From positions 1 to 64,000 of the forward strand of contig JASLGM010000008.1 in NCBI GenBank assembly GCA_030150045.1: 64,000 nucleotides of DNA, read 5' to 3'. The position numbers and the translations under genes are program-made. The notes beneath the pieces were generated by a model. It saw only the letters and a program-made list of their open reading frames with translations. It made no database searches and had not been told where the DNA came from. This stretch comes from Taishania sp. (GTDB taxonomy: Bacteria > Bacteroidota > Bacteroidia > Flavobacteriales_D > Crocinitomicaceae). Shown piece after piece: positions 34,268 through 43,194 of this stretch (position 1 is the stretch's first letter; each line of letters begins with the position of its first letter).

Positions 34268-36726
34268 CAGAGATAAAATTCAAATCTTGCACGTACACCA
34301 AACGGCGATTGATTCGGGATTTGGTGCGTAGCGCGGTAAAAAACATCTATTCTCAATACTTTAAGAATATTTTCAATTCCAACGGAACACTCTACATAAG
34401 GTATGTTTCCGAATGATTTTGTAAAGTTAGGTAAAATCATCTCACGTTGGTGTCTATTTGAAAGTGTTCCCCAAGTTGCACGCACAGTAGTAACAAATCG
34501 GAGTTGTAATTTACGGACACCGGGTATGTAGTCCAGAAATAATCCGCCCCAATGGTTTTCCACGAATCCATCGACATATTTGTCGGATACGAACTCAAAG
34601 AAATTCATCATGTTAAAGGCATTTTTATATAAAAAATAGGATTGATTTCCTTCGTGTATTTTCAAGAATGGATAGGCCACTGTTCCTAATATGGCACCAA
34701 CTCCAAATCCATAACGAATGTTTCCAAGTACGCCAATAGGTGTTTGGTGGTCGTACATAAAATCTAGTTTTTGGTAAGAATAATCTGAACCAAACAATCC
34801 TTTAATTCCAATTACTGATTGAAAAGACAATACTGGATATCGGCTTCGAACAATTTTTCTGTCAAATTTTCCGGATACAAATTCTTCTTTTTTCGACCAT
34901 CGGAAACGGAAGGTTATTTCTGCATTTCTGATTTTATTAATGGTGTCGTAGCTGTTTGAATTGGGATCGAATTTGATGTAATTCGCTAAACCTAGCGCTT
35001 TGTATTCTTTCCATTGGAAACCAGCAAACAAAACGATGTCTTTGTGAAGGTCTTTTTCAAAATCAATTCCCATTTTTTTGACAAAGGTCAATTTATCTAA
35101 TGGTCCGGTTCTGAAAAGGGTTCCAAATGTAGAGCCGACTGTTGTAGCTGTTGGACTTGCACCGATCTGTTCAATGTCGTAATTGTAAAATGCACTCAGC
35201 ATTCCACGTTTTTTAGGGCTGACATTGTAGCGCACACGACCACCATATTTGAATTCTTTATCGCCAAAACCGTAATACAAACGGCCCATTAATTCCACCC
35301 TTGTACTGAATTTGTTACTTGTTCTTAATTGTATTCCTGTCCGGAAGTGTTCAACAGGGTTGTAACTGAATAGCTGATAGAGGTTTCCATATTCTAAAGG
35401 ACCTTGTTTCCAATGCCCCGTAGTGAGCATGTAGACACTGCCTTTCATAAATTTGAAAAAAGGTAAATTGTTTAAGGTGTCAATCAGTTCTGGTATACCA
35501 GCTTCTTGTTTATTTAAGGTGTCTTGACGGTGTTTTATCCAAAAGGAGTCATCGCGTTTATCTGCTGAATCTGCTTTTTCAACTGTCGTGTTAGACCGGT
35601 AATAGCTTGTTGGCTGTTTGGCATTAATAACATAATCTTTTCGGTAAGTTCTTCGGTGCGCATGTACGCCAAATAGTTTACTTTTTTTTGCAATGTTTAC
35701 ATCAGCAAACAAGTGTTCGTAGGTTAGCATCCATACTTCGGCTTCAACTTGTTCAAATTGTTGCTCAAAACGAATGTCGTTTACGAAGTTGATGTTGGCA
35801 GCCTTTGATATTTTGCCTGTTACAGATTTTATAGCATAAGTGGAATCATGTACCAACAAAGTGCCTTCAAAGGTTAGGTCGCCTGTTCTTTTCGGACTGA
35901 ATTTCATCTCGTAGCACCAACGGCCATCGACCGTAAGGGAATCCATGAGTACGAAGTTGTAGTAGTTCCTTGCGAAATTGGCTATAGGGCTTACAAATTG
36001 TTTGTTGAATACCCGAATGTAATTGTCGTAAACATTAATATCGGCGTACATTTCTCCCGTAAATTGATCGAAGTCAATCACGTCTATGCCTATTACTTTT
36101 GTGCCAAGCAAAATTTCACGTTTTAACTTTGGAGATCGGGAATAACAAATTTTGGATACGGATTCTGTGAGCATAGAAGGAAGTACCAATTTCCCGTTTG
36201 CTGTTGAGTCCAGATAGTCGTTGACTACTTTTATACGTTGTACAAATTTTCTGGCCCTAAAAGCTTCTGAGATATTGGAAATATCCATGCGCATTTTTGT
36301 ATACGCTTCGTATTCAAAGGCGTCAAGTTTTTCTCTATTATTGATGGGTTTGTTGCGAACTATGAGTTTGTGTAATTTTGTGGAAAAAGGTTCTTCTTGT
36401 GGGCGAATCATTACCTCTTCTATGTCATTGATAGGAACGGATAAACTTATTGAATAGTTATTTACCTGGTCCAATTTCACCTTTCTTCGCTCGATTGTAT
36501 AGCCTGCTAAGTTGAAAACAACGGTGTCGGTTGCATAATACGTTTCGAAAAAAAAGTTTCCCAAAGAATCGGTAATGACACCATATTTGGAGTCTTGAAA
36601 TTGCACACGGACGAACTCTAAAGGCAAGCCAGAACTCGCTTCACTCACATTTCCCTGTATCGTTGTTTTCTGTGAAAAACCAATGAGAGGAAGTAGTAAA
36701 AGTAGTAAAAGGTTATATGTGTACAT
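34267..36726 (-). CDS. DUF5686 / carboxypeptidase-regulatory-like outer membrane protein
   Basis: Large exported protein (819 residues from the chosen ATG, which gives a clean signal peptide MYTYNLLLLLLLPLIGFSQ). The N-terminus is a CarboxypepD_reg-like beta domain (TTIQGNVSEASSGLPLEFVR, GYTIERRKV), followed by DUF5686 and a C-terminal beta-barrel ending RARFEFYL. This architecture is common in Bacteroidota outer membranes; function is unknown, though shared features with TonB-dependent receptors hint at transport or surface assembly. Overlap with lptB suggests an envelope-biogenesis operon. A second ATG nine codons upstream is possible. Confidence 0.85.
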   Translation of the reverse strand: MYTYNLLLLLLLPLIGFSQKTTIQGNVSEASSGLPLEFVRVQFQDSKYGVITDSLGNFFFETYYATDTVVFNLAGYTIERRKVKLDQVNNYSISLSVPINDIEEVMIRPQEEPFSTKLHKLIVRNKPINNREKLDAFEYEAYTKMRMDISNISEAFRARKFVQRIKVVNDYLDSTANGKLVLPSMLTESVSKICYSRSPKLKREILLGTKVIGIDVIDFDQFTGEMYADINVYDNYIRVFNKQFVSPIANFARNYYNFVLMDSLTVDGRWCYEMKFSPKRTGDLTFEGTLLVHDSTYAIKSVTGKISKAANINFVNDIRFEQQFEQVEAEVWMLTYEHLFADVNIAKKSKLFGVHAHRRTYRKDYVINAKQPTSYYRSNTTVEKADSADKRDDSFWIKHRQDTLNKQEAGIPELIDTLNNLPFFKFMKGSVYMLTTGHWKQGPLEYGNLYQLFSYNPVEHFRTGIQLRTSNKFSTRVELMGRLYYGFGDKEFKYGGRVRYNVSPKKRGMLSAFYNYDIEQIGASPTATTVGSTFGTLFRTGPLDKLTFVKKMGIDFEKDLHKDIVLFAGFQWKEYKALGLANYIKFDPNSNSYDTINKIRNAEITFRFRWSKKEEFVSGKFDRKIVRSRYPVLSFQSVIGIKGLFGSDYSYQKLDFMYDHQTPIGVLGNIRYGFGVGAILGTVAYPFLKIHEGNQSYFLYKNAFNMMNFFEFVSDKYVDGFVENHWGGLFLDYIPGVRKLQLRFVTTVRATWGTLSNRHQREMILPNFTKSFGNIPYVECSVGIENILKVLRIDVFYRATHQIPNQSPFGVRARFEFYL

Positions 36727-36774
36727 TAACTTCAAGCGCCTAAATGTATACAAAAGTAGCTTGTAGCCAAAATA

Positions 36775-37563
36775 TTATTTGTTAATTGCAGCTCTCTTTC
36801 TGTCTACTCTTCGTGCAGAAAGGATTCCAATTTCATATAAAAGAGCGATTGGAATGGAAACAACAATTTGGCTAATCACATCCGGTGGGGTAATAACAGC
36901 AGAAATGATTAACACTCCTACAATGGCGTGTTTTCTATATTTTCTTAAAATATCTGCTGTAATGATGCCTAATTTCGCAAACACATAACTGAATACGGGT
37001 AATAAGAAAAACAAACCGGAATAAAAGATCGTAGATAAGATTAAACTCATGTAGGAGTCAATCGTAAAAATGTTTTGTATGCTTTTGGAAATTTGATAAT
37101 TCCCGAAAAATTGAATGGTCATTGGGGCAATGACAAAGTAGCCAAACAAAATTCCTAATAAGAATAAGAAAGAAACGTAGAAGATCAATCCACGGGAAGT
37201 CGTGTATTCGTTCTCTTTTAATGCGGGTTTAATAAATAACCATAATTGATAAAAGATAAAAGGCGAAGAAACAACAATCCCACCTAAGATAGAAGTCATG
37301 AAAGCATAGCTAAACTGCCCGGCAACATTCATGGATTGCATTTCAACGTTTATCTTCTCAATGCAAACCCCGAACATTTCGCATAAAATACGGTAAGAAA
37401 AGAATTGCGTGTCAAGTAAAGCTAAAAAGATATGGTCCATAATCCACTCTTGATTTAAGAAGATTACGGTTCCACAGATGACAATCGCAATAGCACATTT
37501 TACAAGTCTCCAACGTAACTCTTCCAAATGTTGGAGGAAAGACATGTTTTTCTCATTACCCAT
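36775..37563 (-). CDS. tatC: Sec-independent protein translocase TatC
   Basis: Core receptor of the twin-arginine translocase, binding RR signal peptides. The chosen start MGNEKNMSFLQHLEELRWRL places the conserved HLEELRxRL motif at the N-terminus; an upstream frame adds 30 unrelated residues. Six hydrophobic segments follow, with YQLWLFIKPAL (FxxPxL-type loop) and AVITPPDVISQ typical. 262 residues is normal. tatA/tatB are not adjacent. Confidence 0.94.
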   Translation of the reverse strand: MGNEKNMSFLQHLEELRWRLVKCAIAIVICGTVIFLNQEWIMDHIFLALLDTQFFSYRILCEMFGVCIEKINVEMQSMNVAGQFSYAFMTSILGGIVVSSPFIFYQLWLFIKPALKENEYTTSRGLIFYVSFLFLLGILFGYFVIAPMTIQFFGNYQISKSIQNIFTIDSYMSLILSTIFYSGLFFLLPVFSYVFAKLGIITADILRKYRKHAIVGVLIISAVITPPDVISQIVVSIPIALLYEIGILSARRVDRKRAAINK

Positions 37564-37746
37564 AGTACACAAAAGTAATAAAATGTAACATCTATTGTAT
37601 CGATTGATAGAAGTAAAATGACGGCTTTCAATGAGATTTTTAACGAAGTGCAACTATGTTGTTAAAATCGTATGAAAAGAAGCAGAATTATTTTATATTC
37701 GTGAAACAATGCGATTGATCAATATAATAAAATTAGACATTAAATT

Positions 37747-39918
37747 ATGTTAGGTGTGAACTTGAAAGATGCCTTGAAGACTTACTTTGGATTTAGTCAA
37801 TTTAAAGGAAAGCAAGAGGAGATAATCACAAATGTTTTATCAGGAAATAACACCTTTGTGATTATGCCAACCGGCGGGGGAAAATCGCTTTGCTATCAAT
37901 TACCAGCACTTATTTCTGAAGGAACGGCCGTAATTGTCTCACCACTTATTGCCTTGATGAAAAATCAAGTAGATGCCATTCGGAATGTAAGTAATGAAGA
38001 AAGTATCGCTCATTTCTTAAACTCGTCTTTGTCTAAAACAGAAATCACACGTGTAAAAGCAGATATCTCATCAGGCAAAACAAAAATGCTCTACGTAGCA
38101 CCAGAGTCCTTAACGAAACAAGAATATATCGATTTTCTTACTTCTGTAAACGTTTCTTTCTTCGCCATTGATGAAGCTCACTGTATCTCTGAATGGGGAC
38201 ACGATTTTAGACCTGAGTACCGACGCTTAAGAGAAATCTTCGAACGTATTTCTGACGTTGCCATCATTGCTCTTACCGCAACCGCAACGCCAAAAGTACA
38301 GTACGATATTCAGAAAAACCTGAATATGCTTGATGCCATGGTGTTCAAATCCTCGTTTAATAGAGATAATTTGTATTATGAGATTCGTCCCAAAAAAGAC
38401 GTTGAAAAACAAATCATAAAATACATTAAAGCAAGACAAGGTAAAAGTGGAATCGTATATTGCCTTAGTCGAAAAAAAGTAGAAGAATTTGCAGAGGTAT
38501 TACAGGTAAACGGAATTAATGCCTTGCCCTACCACGCAGGACTCGACGCCGTAACTAGAGCACGACACCAAGACATGTTCTTGATGGAAGAAGCTGACGT
38601 TATTGTAGCGACTATCGCTTTTGGAATGGGAATCGATAAGCCAGATGTTCGCTTTGTTATTCACCATGATATTCCAAAATCTATTGAAAGTTATTACCAA
38701 GAAACAGGACGTGCTGGACGTGATGGTGGAGAAGGGGAGTGCATCGCTTTTTATCAATATAAAGACATTGAGAAACTAGAGAAATTCTTGCAAGGAAAAC
38801 CCGTTTCTGAACAAGAAATAGGAAAGCAACTGCTTGGAGAAATTGTTTCTTACGCCGAAACCTCTGTTTGTAGAAGAAAATTCATCCTCTATTATTTTGG
38901 AGAATCTTTTGATGAAAAAGATTGCCAATGTCTATGTGATAACTGTAAAAATCCACGTGAAAAAACCGAAGGGAAAGACGCTGTTTCTCTATTGCTGAAA
39001 AGTATATTGGATTTACAAGAAATGCAGAAAGCTAAGCATCTGTGTAACTTCATCGCTGGAAAAGTCACTTCCGAAATCAAAAATTATAAACATGACGCGC
39101 ATCCTAACTTTGGAATAGGACAAGATAAAGACGAGCATTTCTGGAATGCCGTACTTCGTCAATCACTCGTGGCTGGATTTATTTATAAAGACATCGAATC
39201 CTATGGTTTAGTGAAGTTGACACCGCTAGGACATCAGTTTATTGAGCACCCGACTTCTTTTATGTTACTGAAAGAACACGATTATTCCGCAATCGAGGAA
39301 GATCCAGCAGGAGCATCAAAGGCTGTGTTTGACGAGAATTTATACAAGGCTTTGTTAGACCTAAGAAAGACAATTTCTAAACGAAACAACATTCCACCTT
39401 TCGTGATTTTCCAAGATCCTTCTTTAAAAGATATGTGTTTTCAGTATCCAATAAACATGGAGGAACTGACGAATATTCAAGGTGTTGGTAATGGAAAAGC
39501 AAGTCGATATGGGAAACCATTTATTGAATTGATTAGTGCTTACGTGGAGGAAAATGACATTGACAGACCTCAAGACATGATGGTGCGTTCTTTGATTAAT
39601 AAATCCGGTTTAAAAGTGCAGTTGATTCAAAATATTGACCGCAAATTACCGCTTGAAGACATCGGTAAATCTCAGGGGAAAAGCCTTGATGAAGTAATCG
39701 ACGAGATCGAAGGAATTGTTTCGTCAGGAACACGCGTTAACATTTCGTATTACATCGATGAGGTGTTGGATCAAGATCACCAGGAAGAAATTTATGAATA
39801 CTTCCGTGAAGCAGAAACCGATGATTTGAAAACTGCCTATCATGAGTTTGATGGTGACTTTTCAGAAGAGGAATTGCGTTTAATGCGTATTAAATTTATG
39901 AGTGAAATGGCCAATTAA
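37747..39918 (+). CDS. recQ: ATP-dependent DNA helicase RecQ
   Basis: 3'-5' DNA helicase for recombination and replication repair. Walker A MPTGGGKSLCYQ (about 40-51), the DEAH box in AIDEAHCISEWGHDFRPEY, and motif VI SYYQETGRAGRDG are intact. The RQC zinc module has four cysteines (SVCRRK, CQCLCDNC). A winged-helix region and an HRDC-like segment (NIQGVGNGKASRYGKPFIELI) follow. At 723 residues it is longer than E. coli RecQ, as usual in Bacteroidota, owing to a C-terminal extension of about 100 residues. Single gene with a terminator. Confidence 0.95.
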   Translation: MLGVNLKDALKTYFGFSQFKGKQEEIITNVLSGNNTFVIMPTGGGKSLCYQLPALISEGTAVIVSPLIALMKNQVDAIRNVSNEESIAHFLNSSLSKTEITRVKADISSGKTKMLYVAPESLTKQEYIDFLTSVNVSFFAIDEAHCISEWGHDFRPEYRRLREIFERISDVAIIALTATATPKVQYDIQKNLNMLDAMVFKSSFNRDNLYYEIRPKKDVEKQIIKYIKARQGKSGIVYCLSRKKVEEFAEVLQVNGINALPYHAGLDAVTRARHQDMFLMEEADVIVATIAFGMGIDKPDVRFVIHHDIPKSIESYYQETGRAGRDGGEGECIAFYQYKDIEKLEKFLQGKPVSEQEIGKQLLGEIVSYAETSVCRRKFILYYFGESFDEKDCQCLCDNCKNPREKTEGKDAVSLLLKSILDLQEMQKAKHLCNFIAGKVTSEIKNYKHDAHPNFGIGQDKDEHFWNAVLRQSLVAGFIYKDIESYGLVKLTPLGHQFIEHPTSFMLLKEHDYSAIEEDPAGASKAVFDENLYKALLDLRKTISKRNNIPPFVIFQDPSLKDMCFQYPINMEELTNIQGVGNGKASRYGKPFIELISAYVEENDIDRPQDMMVRSLINKSGLKVQLIQNIDRKLPLEDIGKSQGKSLDEVIDEIEGIVSSGTRVNISYYIDEVLDQDHQEEIYEYFREAETDDLKTAYHEFDGDFSEEELRLMRIKFMSEMAN

Positions 39919-39935
39919 AGCCTCATAATAAACTT

Positions 39936-39972
39936 GAAAAGCCTGTAATAATTGTTGTTACAGGCTTTTTTT
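39936..39972 (+). terminator. recQ terminator
   Basis: AAAAGCCTGTAA, loop, TTACAGGCTTTT and more T: a strong Rho-independent terminator. Confidence 0.92.
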
Positions 39973-40020
39973 GTGCCTTTTTATTTTGTGGGAAATTCAA
40001 GCAAACGGATGAAAACAAAT

Positions 40021-40101
40021 CTCGCGTTAGGGATTGCAATGGAAAGCTTTTTTTGTAGAAAAAACTTGTAATGAATAGCCCGACCCCTTGGGGGAACGCC
40101 C
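40021..40101 (-). repeat. Family A intergenic repeat (short form)
   Basis: CTCGCGTTAGGGATTGCAAT, hairpin AAAGCTTTTTTTGTAGAAAA, GAATAGCCCGACC, minimal CCCCTTGGGGG hairpin, AACGCCC. It is the smallest clear family A copy. Confidence 0.85.
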
Positions 40102-40125
40102 TGATTTTTTAGATAAAGGAGATGT

Positions 40126-40273
40126 TTTGGCAGCCTTAAACGCCCTTCGTTCTTTAGTAAACTCCGTAAAAAAGGTTCGCTTGCGGCTCACAACGTGCTT
40201 CCTTTGGTCGCAGTTGTTATCTCGCGTTCACACTTTCTTACGTTCGTTTAGCTATCGCACTCCGTTCGGGCTG
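40126..40273 (+). repeat. Family B intergenic repeat, 148 bp
   Basis: TTTGGCAGCC start, TTTAGTAAACTCC arm, CAACGTGCTTCCTTTGGTCG core, CGTTTAGCTATCGCACTCCG arm, CGGGCTG end. Confidence 0.85.
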
Positions 40274-40281
40274 TTGATGGA

Positions 40282-40707
40282 TTACTTTTTCTTTTTTAGA
40301 ATAAAATAATATCCTTTGTATTCCAAATTCGGAATTTCGAACTGTAAATCTTCTTTGTTGTAATAGACCATTGTACCTTTGAAAGGATCGTTTTGAGGCA
40401 AATAAAAATCGAAATCACGTTGATTTTCTTGGGAATAATTGCCTGTTAGAAGTAGGGTGTCAGCCAAAAAATCTGATGAATAAAGGAAATCAAAATGATA
40501 CTTTCCCGTTTTGCTTTTCAAGTCGTCCGCTGTGAAAGTAATGGTTCCTTGCACTTCTGTTTCATGCGTGATTCCTGCGTAATCAAGGATTTTCAATTTT
40601 TTTATTTCATACGTACCGTTGATGCGTTTTATAGTCAATGCCGATTTGTCGCAACCTAAAAGTAAGGCTACGGAAAATATCAAAAAAAAGGATTTAATAA
40701 TATTCAT
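40282..40707 (-). CDS. Hypothetical lipoprotein, lipocalin-like
   Basis: Predicted 141-residue lipoprotein (signal MNIIKSFFLIFSVALLLGCD, lipobox LLGC, Cys19). The mature part is beta-rich (GTYEIKKLKILDY, VQGTITFTADDL, GTMVYYNKEDLQFEI), similar in style to lipocalin-like domains, but no firm family. It overlaps the preceding DUF4230 gene by 14 bases and ends the four-gene minus-strand unit. Confidence 0.7.
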   Translation of the reverse strand: MNIIKSFFLIFSVALLLGCDKSALTIKRINGTYEIKKLKILDYAGITHETEVQGTITFTADDLKSKTGKYHFDFLYSSDFLADTLLLTGNYSQENQRDFDFYLPQNDPFKGTMVYYNKEDLQFEIPNLEYKGYYFILKKKK

Positions 40708-41350
40708 AGATACATGTTCGGTTTGGAATGGTTTTTTGAATGATGGCTTCGTATTTTGCGATGCTTTTCTGTTTTAAGTTTTCTTTTTCAATTCTGCGTT
40801 TTGCCTTGGCAATTGCTTTTTGTTCCAGTTTTTTACGTTCGCTGTCTTTCCAGTTTCCAATTTCAATAAATACTTCAGATTCTCTGTAGTCCACGCTTAA
40901 TTGTAGCAAGGTGGGATAGGGGCTTTTGATTAAAACACTGTCTTTTGAAATGACAATTTGCTCTATCTTTTTCATGTCAAACCCAATTTCCCCACGAATC
41001 TTTGTGATGATGGTCAACCTTCGGTCTATACCACTGTTTTTAAGTGCGTTTTTCACATCTCCTTGTGCGAAGATACGATCCATTCCACCAGACATTCTGT
41101 CGGAAACATTTCTATAATGTTCGGTGCTGTCTATGACAAATTCTTCGGTGTAAGAAAGTGTTGCCAGTTGAGCAATAGCTTCAATTTTGCCGATGGATAG
41201 TGGTGTTTCTTCTAATTTCATGCTGTATTCAGAACGTTTACAGCTGCTCCATTGCGTGAAAATAAAATACACAATTGCAACAAAAGCGATAAAATATAAC
41301 CAACCCGTTATGGCGCTTATGGAAAACCAACTTTTTCTTTTACGACTCAT
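40694..41350 (-). CDS. DUF4230 domain protein, membrane-anchored
   Basis: Protein of 218 residues with one membrane helix (about 13-32, WLYFIAFVAIVYFIFTQW) and a periplasmic domain resembling DUF4230 (EAIAQLATLSYTEEFVID, RLTIITKIRGEIGFDMKKI). The C-terminus is a Lys/Glu-rich helix (KLEQKAIAKAKRRIEKEN). Function unknown. It overlaps the second DUF4230 gene by four bases, so the two products may act as a pair. Confidence 0.75.
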   Translation of the reverse strand: MSRKRKSWFSISAITGWLYFIAFVAIVYFIFTQWSSCKRSEYSMKLEETPLSIGKIEAIAQLATLSYTEEFVIDSTEHYRNVSDRMSGGMDRIFAQGDVKNALKNSGIDRRLTIITKIRGEIGFDMKKIEQIVISKDSVLIKSPYPTLLQLSVDYRESEVFIEIGNWKDSERKKLEQKAIAKAKRRIEKENLKQKSIAKYEAIIQKTIPNRTCIYEYY

Positions 41351-41913
41351 AATAGTTCTTTTTTTACAGTTACCTTAATGTTCGTAAATCCTAAGTTTTC
41401 ATAGTAGCTTTTAACCCATTCGATGGCATTATTTTCTGCGTCTTTTAAAATGTCTGTGTTTTTTATCTCTCTTCTGATTTCTTGATCGCCTAGTTTAATA
41501 ATATTCATTTTATCTTTTTGAGAAAACTCATGGCGTAAACCATTGACGTCATTCACTACGGTTTGTACTTGGTCAGTAGGAAGAACAAAAGACAGTATTT
41601 TCACTGCTGGCAAATTAACTTCAATAGCATTACCGTTGATCTTGATGTCATTTTCTTGCATTTCATCTAAATCAATTCCAGCTTTTACATTCGCTTTTAC
41701 CGAAATCAATATTTTACGATCTCCAAATTTATACCATTCCCCTTTATCATCAATCTTAAGAATCTTGCTAATGCTGTAATCTACGGTTGCCAATTCGCCC
41801 ATTTCTTTAATACTGAAATAATGGGTTGCTGCTTTGTCAAAATCAGATTCTTTATTGGACGAACAACTAAGAATGAGAAGTGCAATAAAGAAGAGGTAAA
41901 TTATTTTTTTCAC
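41347..41913 (-). CDS. DUF4230 domain lipoprotein
   Basis: Predicted lipoprotein of 188 residues (lipobox ILSC, Cys17) with a DUF4230-like body: GELATVDYSISKILKI, WYKFGDRKILISVKANVKAG and NAIEVNLPAVKILSFVLP. It aligns in layout with the membrane-anchored protein encoded next, suggesting duplication. It overlaps the M20 hydrolase gene by four bases. Role unknown. Confidence 0.75.
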   Translation of the reverse strand: MKKIIYLFFIALLILSCSSNKESDFDKAATHYFSIKEMGELATVDYSISKILKIDDKGEWYKFGDRKILISVKANVKAGIDLDEMQENDIKINGNAIEVNLPAVKILSFVLPTDQVQTVVNDVNGLRHEFSQKDKMNIIKLGDQEIRREIKNTDILKDAENNAIEWVKSYYENLGFTNIKVTVKKELL

Positions 41914-43112
41914 GGCTTTGTAAATGGAGCTATGGCCATGGCACGCATGCCATGAAGTAAAGCTTGTGGGTCAATATCAAATTTAGGATGGTGTACACCG
42001 AATTGTTCTCGTATTGCAGTGTTTGCTACGCCAAGACGAAAGAAACAAGCAGGAACTTCTTGTGCATAGAAGGAGAAGTCTTCGGAGGTCATACGTATTG
42101 GTAAATCTACCAATTTGTTCGTGTCGAAAAGTGAAGAGGCGCCTTTTTTTAGTGCTTTAGTCAACTCTGGATCATTGTTCAAGAAAGGATATCCTTTGCT
42201 GATTTCAACTTCAGCGCTTGCTCCATGTGCTTCTGCAATACGTTTTACTTCATGTACAATTTGGTCCAATGCTTTTTTTCGCCAAGGTTCATTCATGGTT
42301 CTAAATGTTCCTTTTAAAATAGCCTTTGATGGAATGATGTTGGTTGCGCCTAACGCTTCAAAATGACCAATAGTTAACACACAAGGTACAGTTGGGTCGC
42401 AAGATCGACTGACAATACTTTGCAAATTTGTAACGACTTGAGCACCAATAAATATAGGGTCTATGCAATGATGGGGAGTAGCACCATGCCCGCCTTTTCC
42501 GTTTATGGTGATGTATATTTCATCACAGCTAGCCATGTATAGACCCTCTTTAAATCCCAGATATCCGGTTTCTAGATCTGGAAATACATGTAAGGCGTAA
42601 ATAGCATCTACTTTTGGATTCGTGAGAACACCTTCCTTAATTAAGATGGATGCTCCACCAGGATTTTTTTCTTCACCTGGTTGAAAAATCAATTTTATTG
42701 GCTGAGGAAGTTCGTCTTTTATTTCGTTTAATATTTCTGCGACTCCCAATAGAATAGCAGTGTGGACATCATGACCACAAGCATGCATAACACCATGATT
42801 CAAGGAGGTGTATGGCGCATTTGTTTCTTCAATAATCGGCAGGGCGTCTAAATCAGCACGCAAGGCAATACATGGGCTTCCTTCGTTATGGTCTATTGAG
42901 CGAATGATGGCAATGACACCTGTTTCTCCCACGCCTTTTACGTGGTCAATCTGTAGTTCCGTGAGTTGCTCGGAAACGTATTTCATGGTTTGAAACTCTT
43001 TGTAAGAAAGTTCCGGATGTTGATGAAGATGTTCTCTATGTGCTTTTACTTTTTCAAACAGCTCGCTGGATTTCTTTTCAATAAATTGGATGATTCCTTC
43101 GGTCAATGCCAT
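41910..43112 (-). CDS. M20D family amidohydrolase
   Basis: Metal-dependent amidohydrolase of the M20D group (hippurate/N-acyl-amino-acid hydrolases). Hallmarks are HREHLHQHPELSYKEF, ALRADLDALPI, HACGHDVHTA and QPGEEKNPGGA, which carry the metal-binding residues, plus a dimerisation domain from about residue 185. No signal peptide, so it is cytoplasmic. 400 residues is normal. Exact substrate (N-acyl amino acid, indole-acetyl conjugate or other) cannot be deduced. First gene of a tightly overlapping unit with two DUF4230 genes and a lipoprotein. Confidence 0.9.
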   Translation of the reverse strand: MALTEGIIQFIEKKSSELFEKVKAHREHLHQHPELSYKEFQTMKYVSEQLTELQIDHVKGVGETGVIAIIRSIDHNEGSPCIALRADLDALPIIEETNAPYTSLNHGVMHACGHDVHTAILLGVAEILNEIKDELPQPIKLIFQPGEEKNPGGASILIKEGVLTNPKVDAIYALHVFPDLETGYLGFKEGLYMASCDEIYITINGKGGHGATPHHCIDPIFIGAQVVTNLQSIVSRSCDPTVPCVLTIGHFEALGATNIIPSKAILKGTFRTMNEPWRKKALDQIVHEVKRIAEAHGASAEVEISKGYPFLNNDPELTKALKKGASSLFDTNKLVDLPIRMTSEDFSFYAQEVPACFFRLGVANTAIREQFGVHHPKFDIDPQALLHGMRAMAIAPFTKP

Positions 43113-43194
43113 AAAGTATACGATAATTTGGATTATGAATATCTATACTAATGTACTGCTTTTTATGAAAGTATACAATGGTTTATGGTTAAGA

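Larger units (their letters stand above)
39919..40281. other. Gap between convergent genes with terminator, A and B repeats
   Basis: recQ terminator, then a minus-oriented family A copy and a plus-oriented family B copy that runs to within nine bases of the opposing gene's stop. No gene is seen. Confidence 0.6.

Noticed and set aside
43114..43176. Two GTATAC palindromes upstream of the M20 gene as operator pair
   Set aside because: Six-base palindromes are too short and frequent in AT-rich DNA to support a claim.
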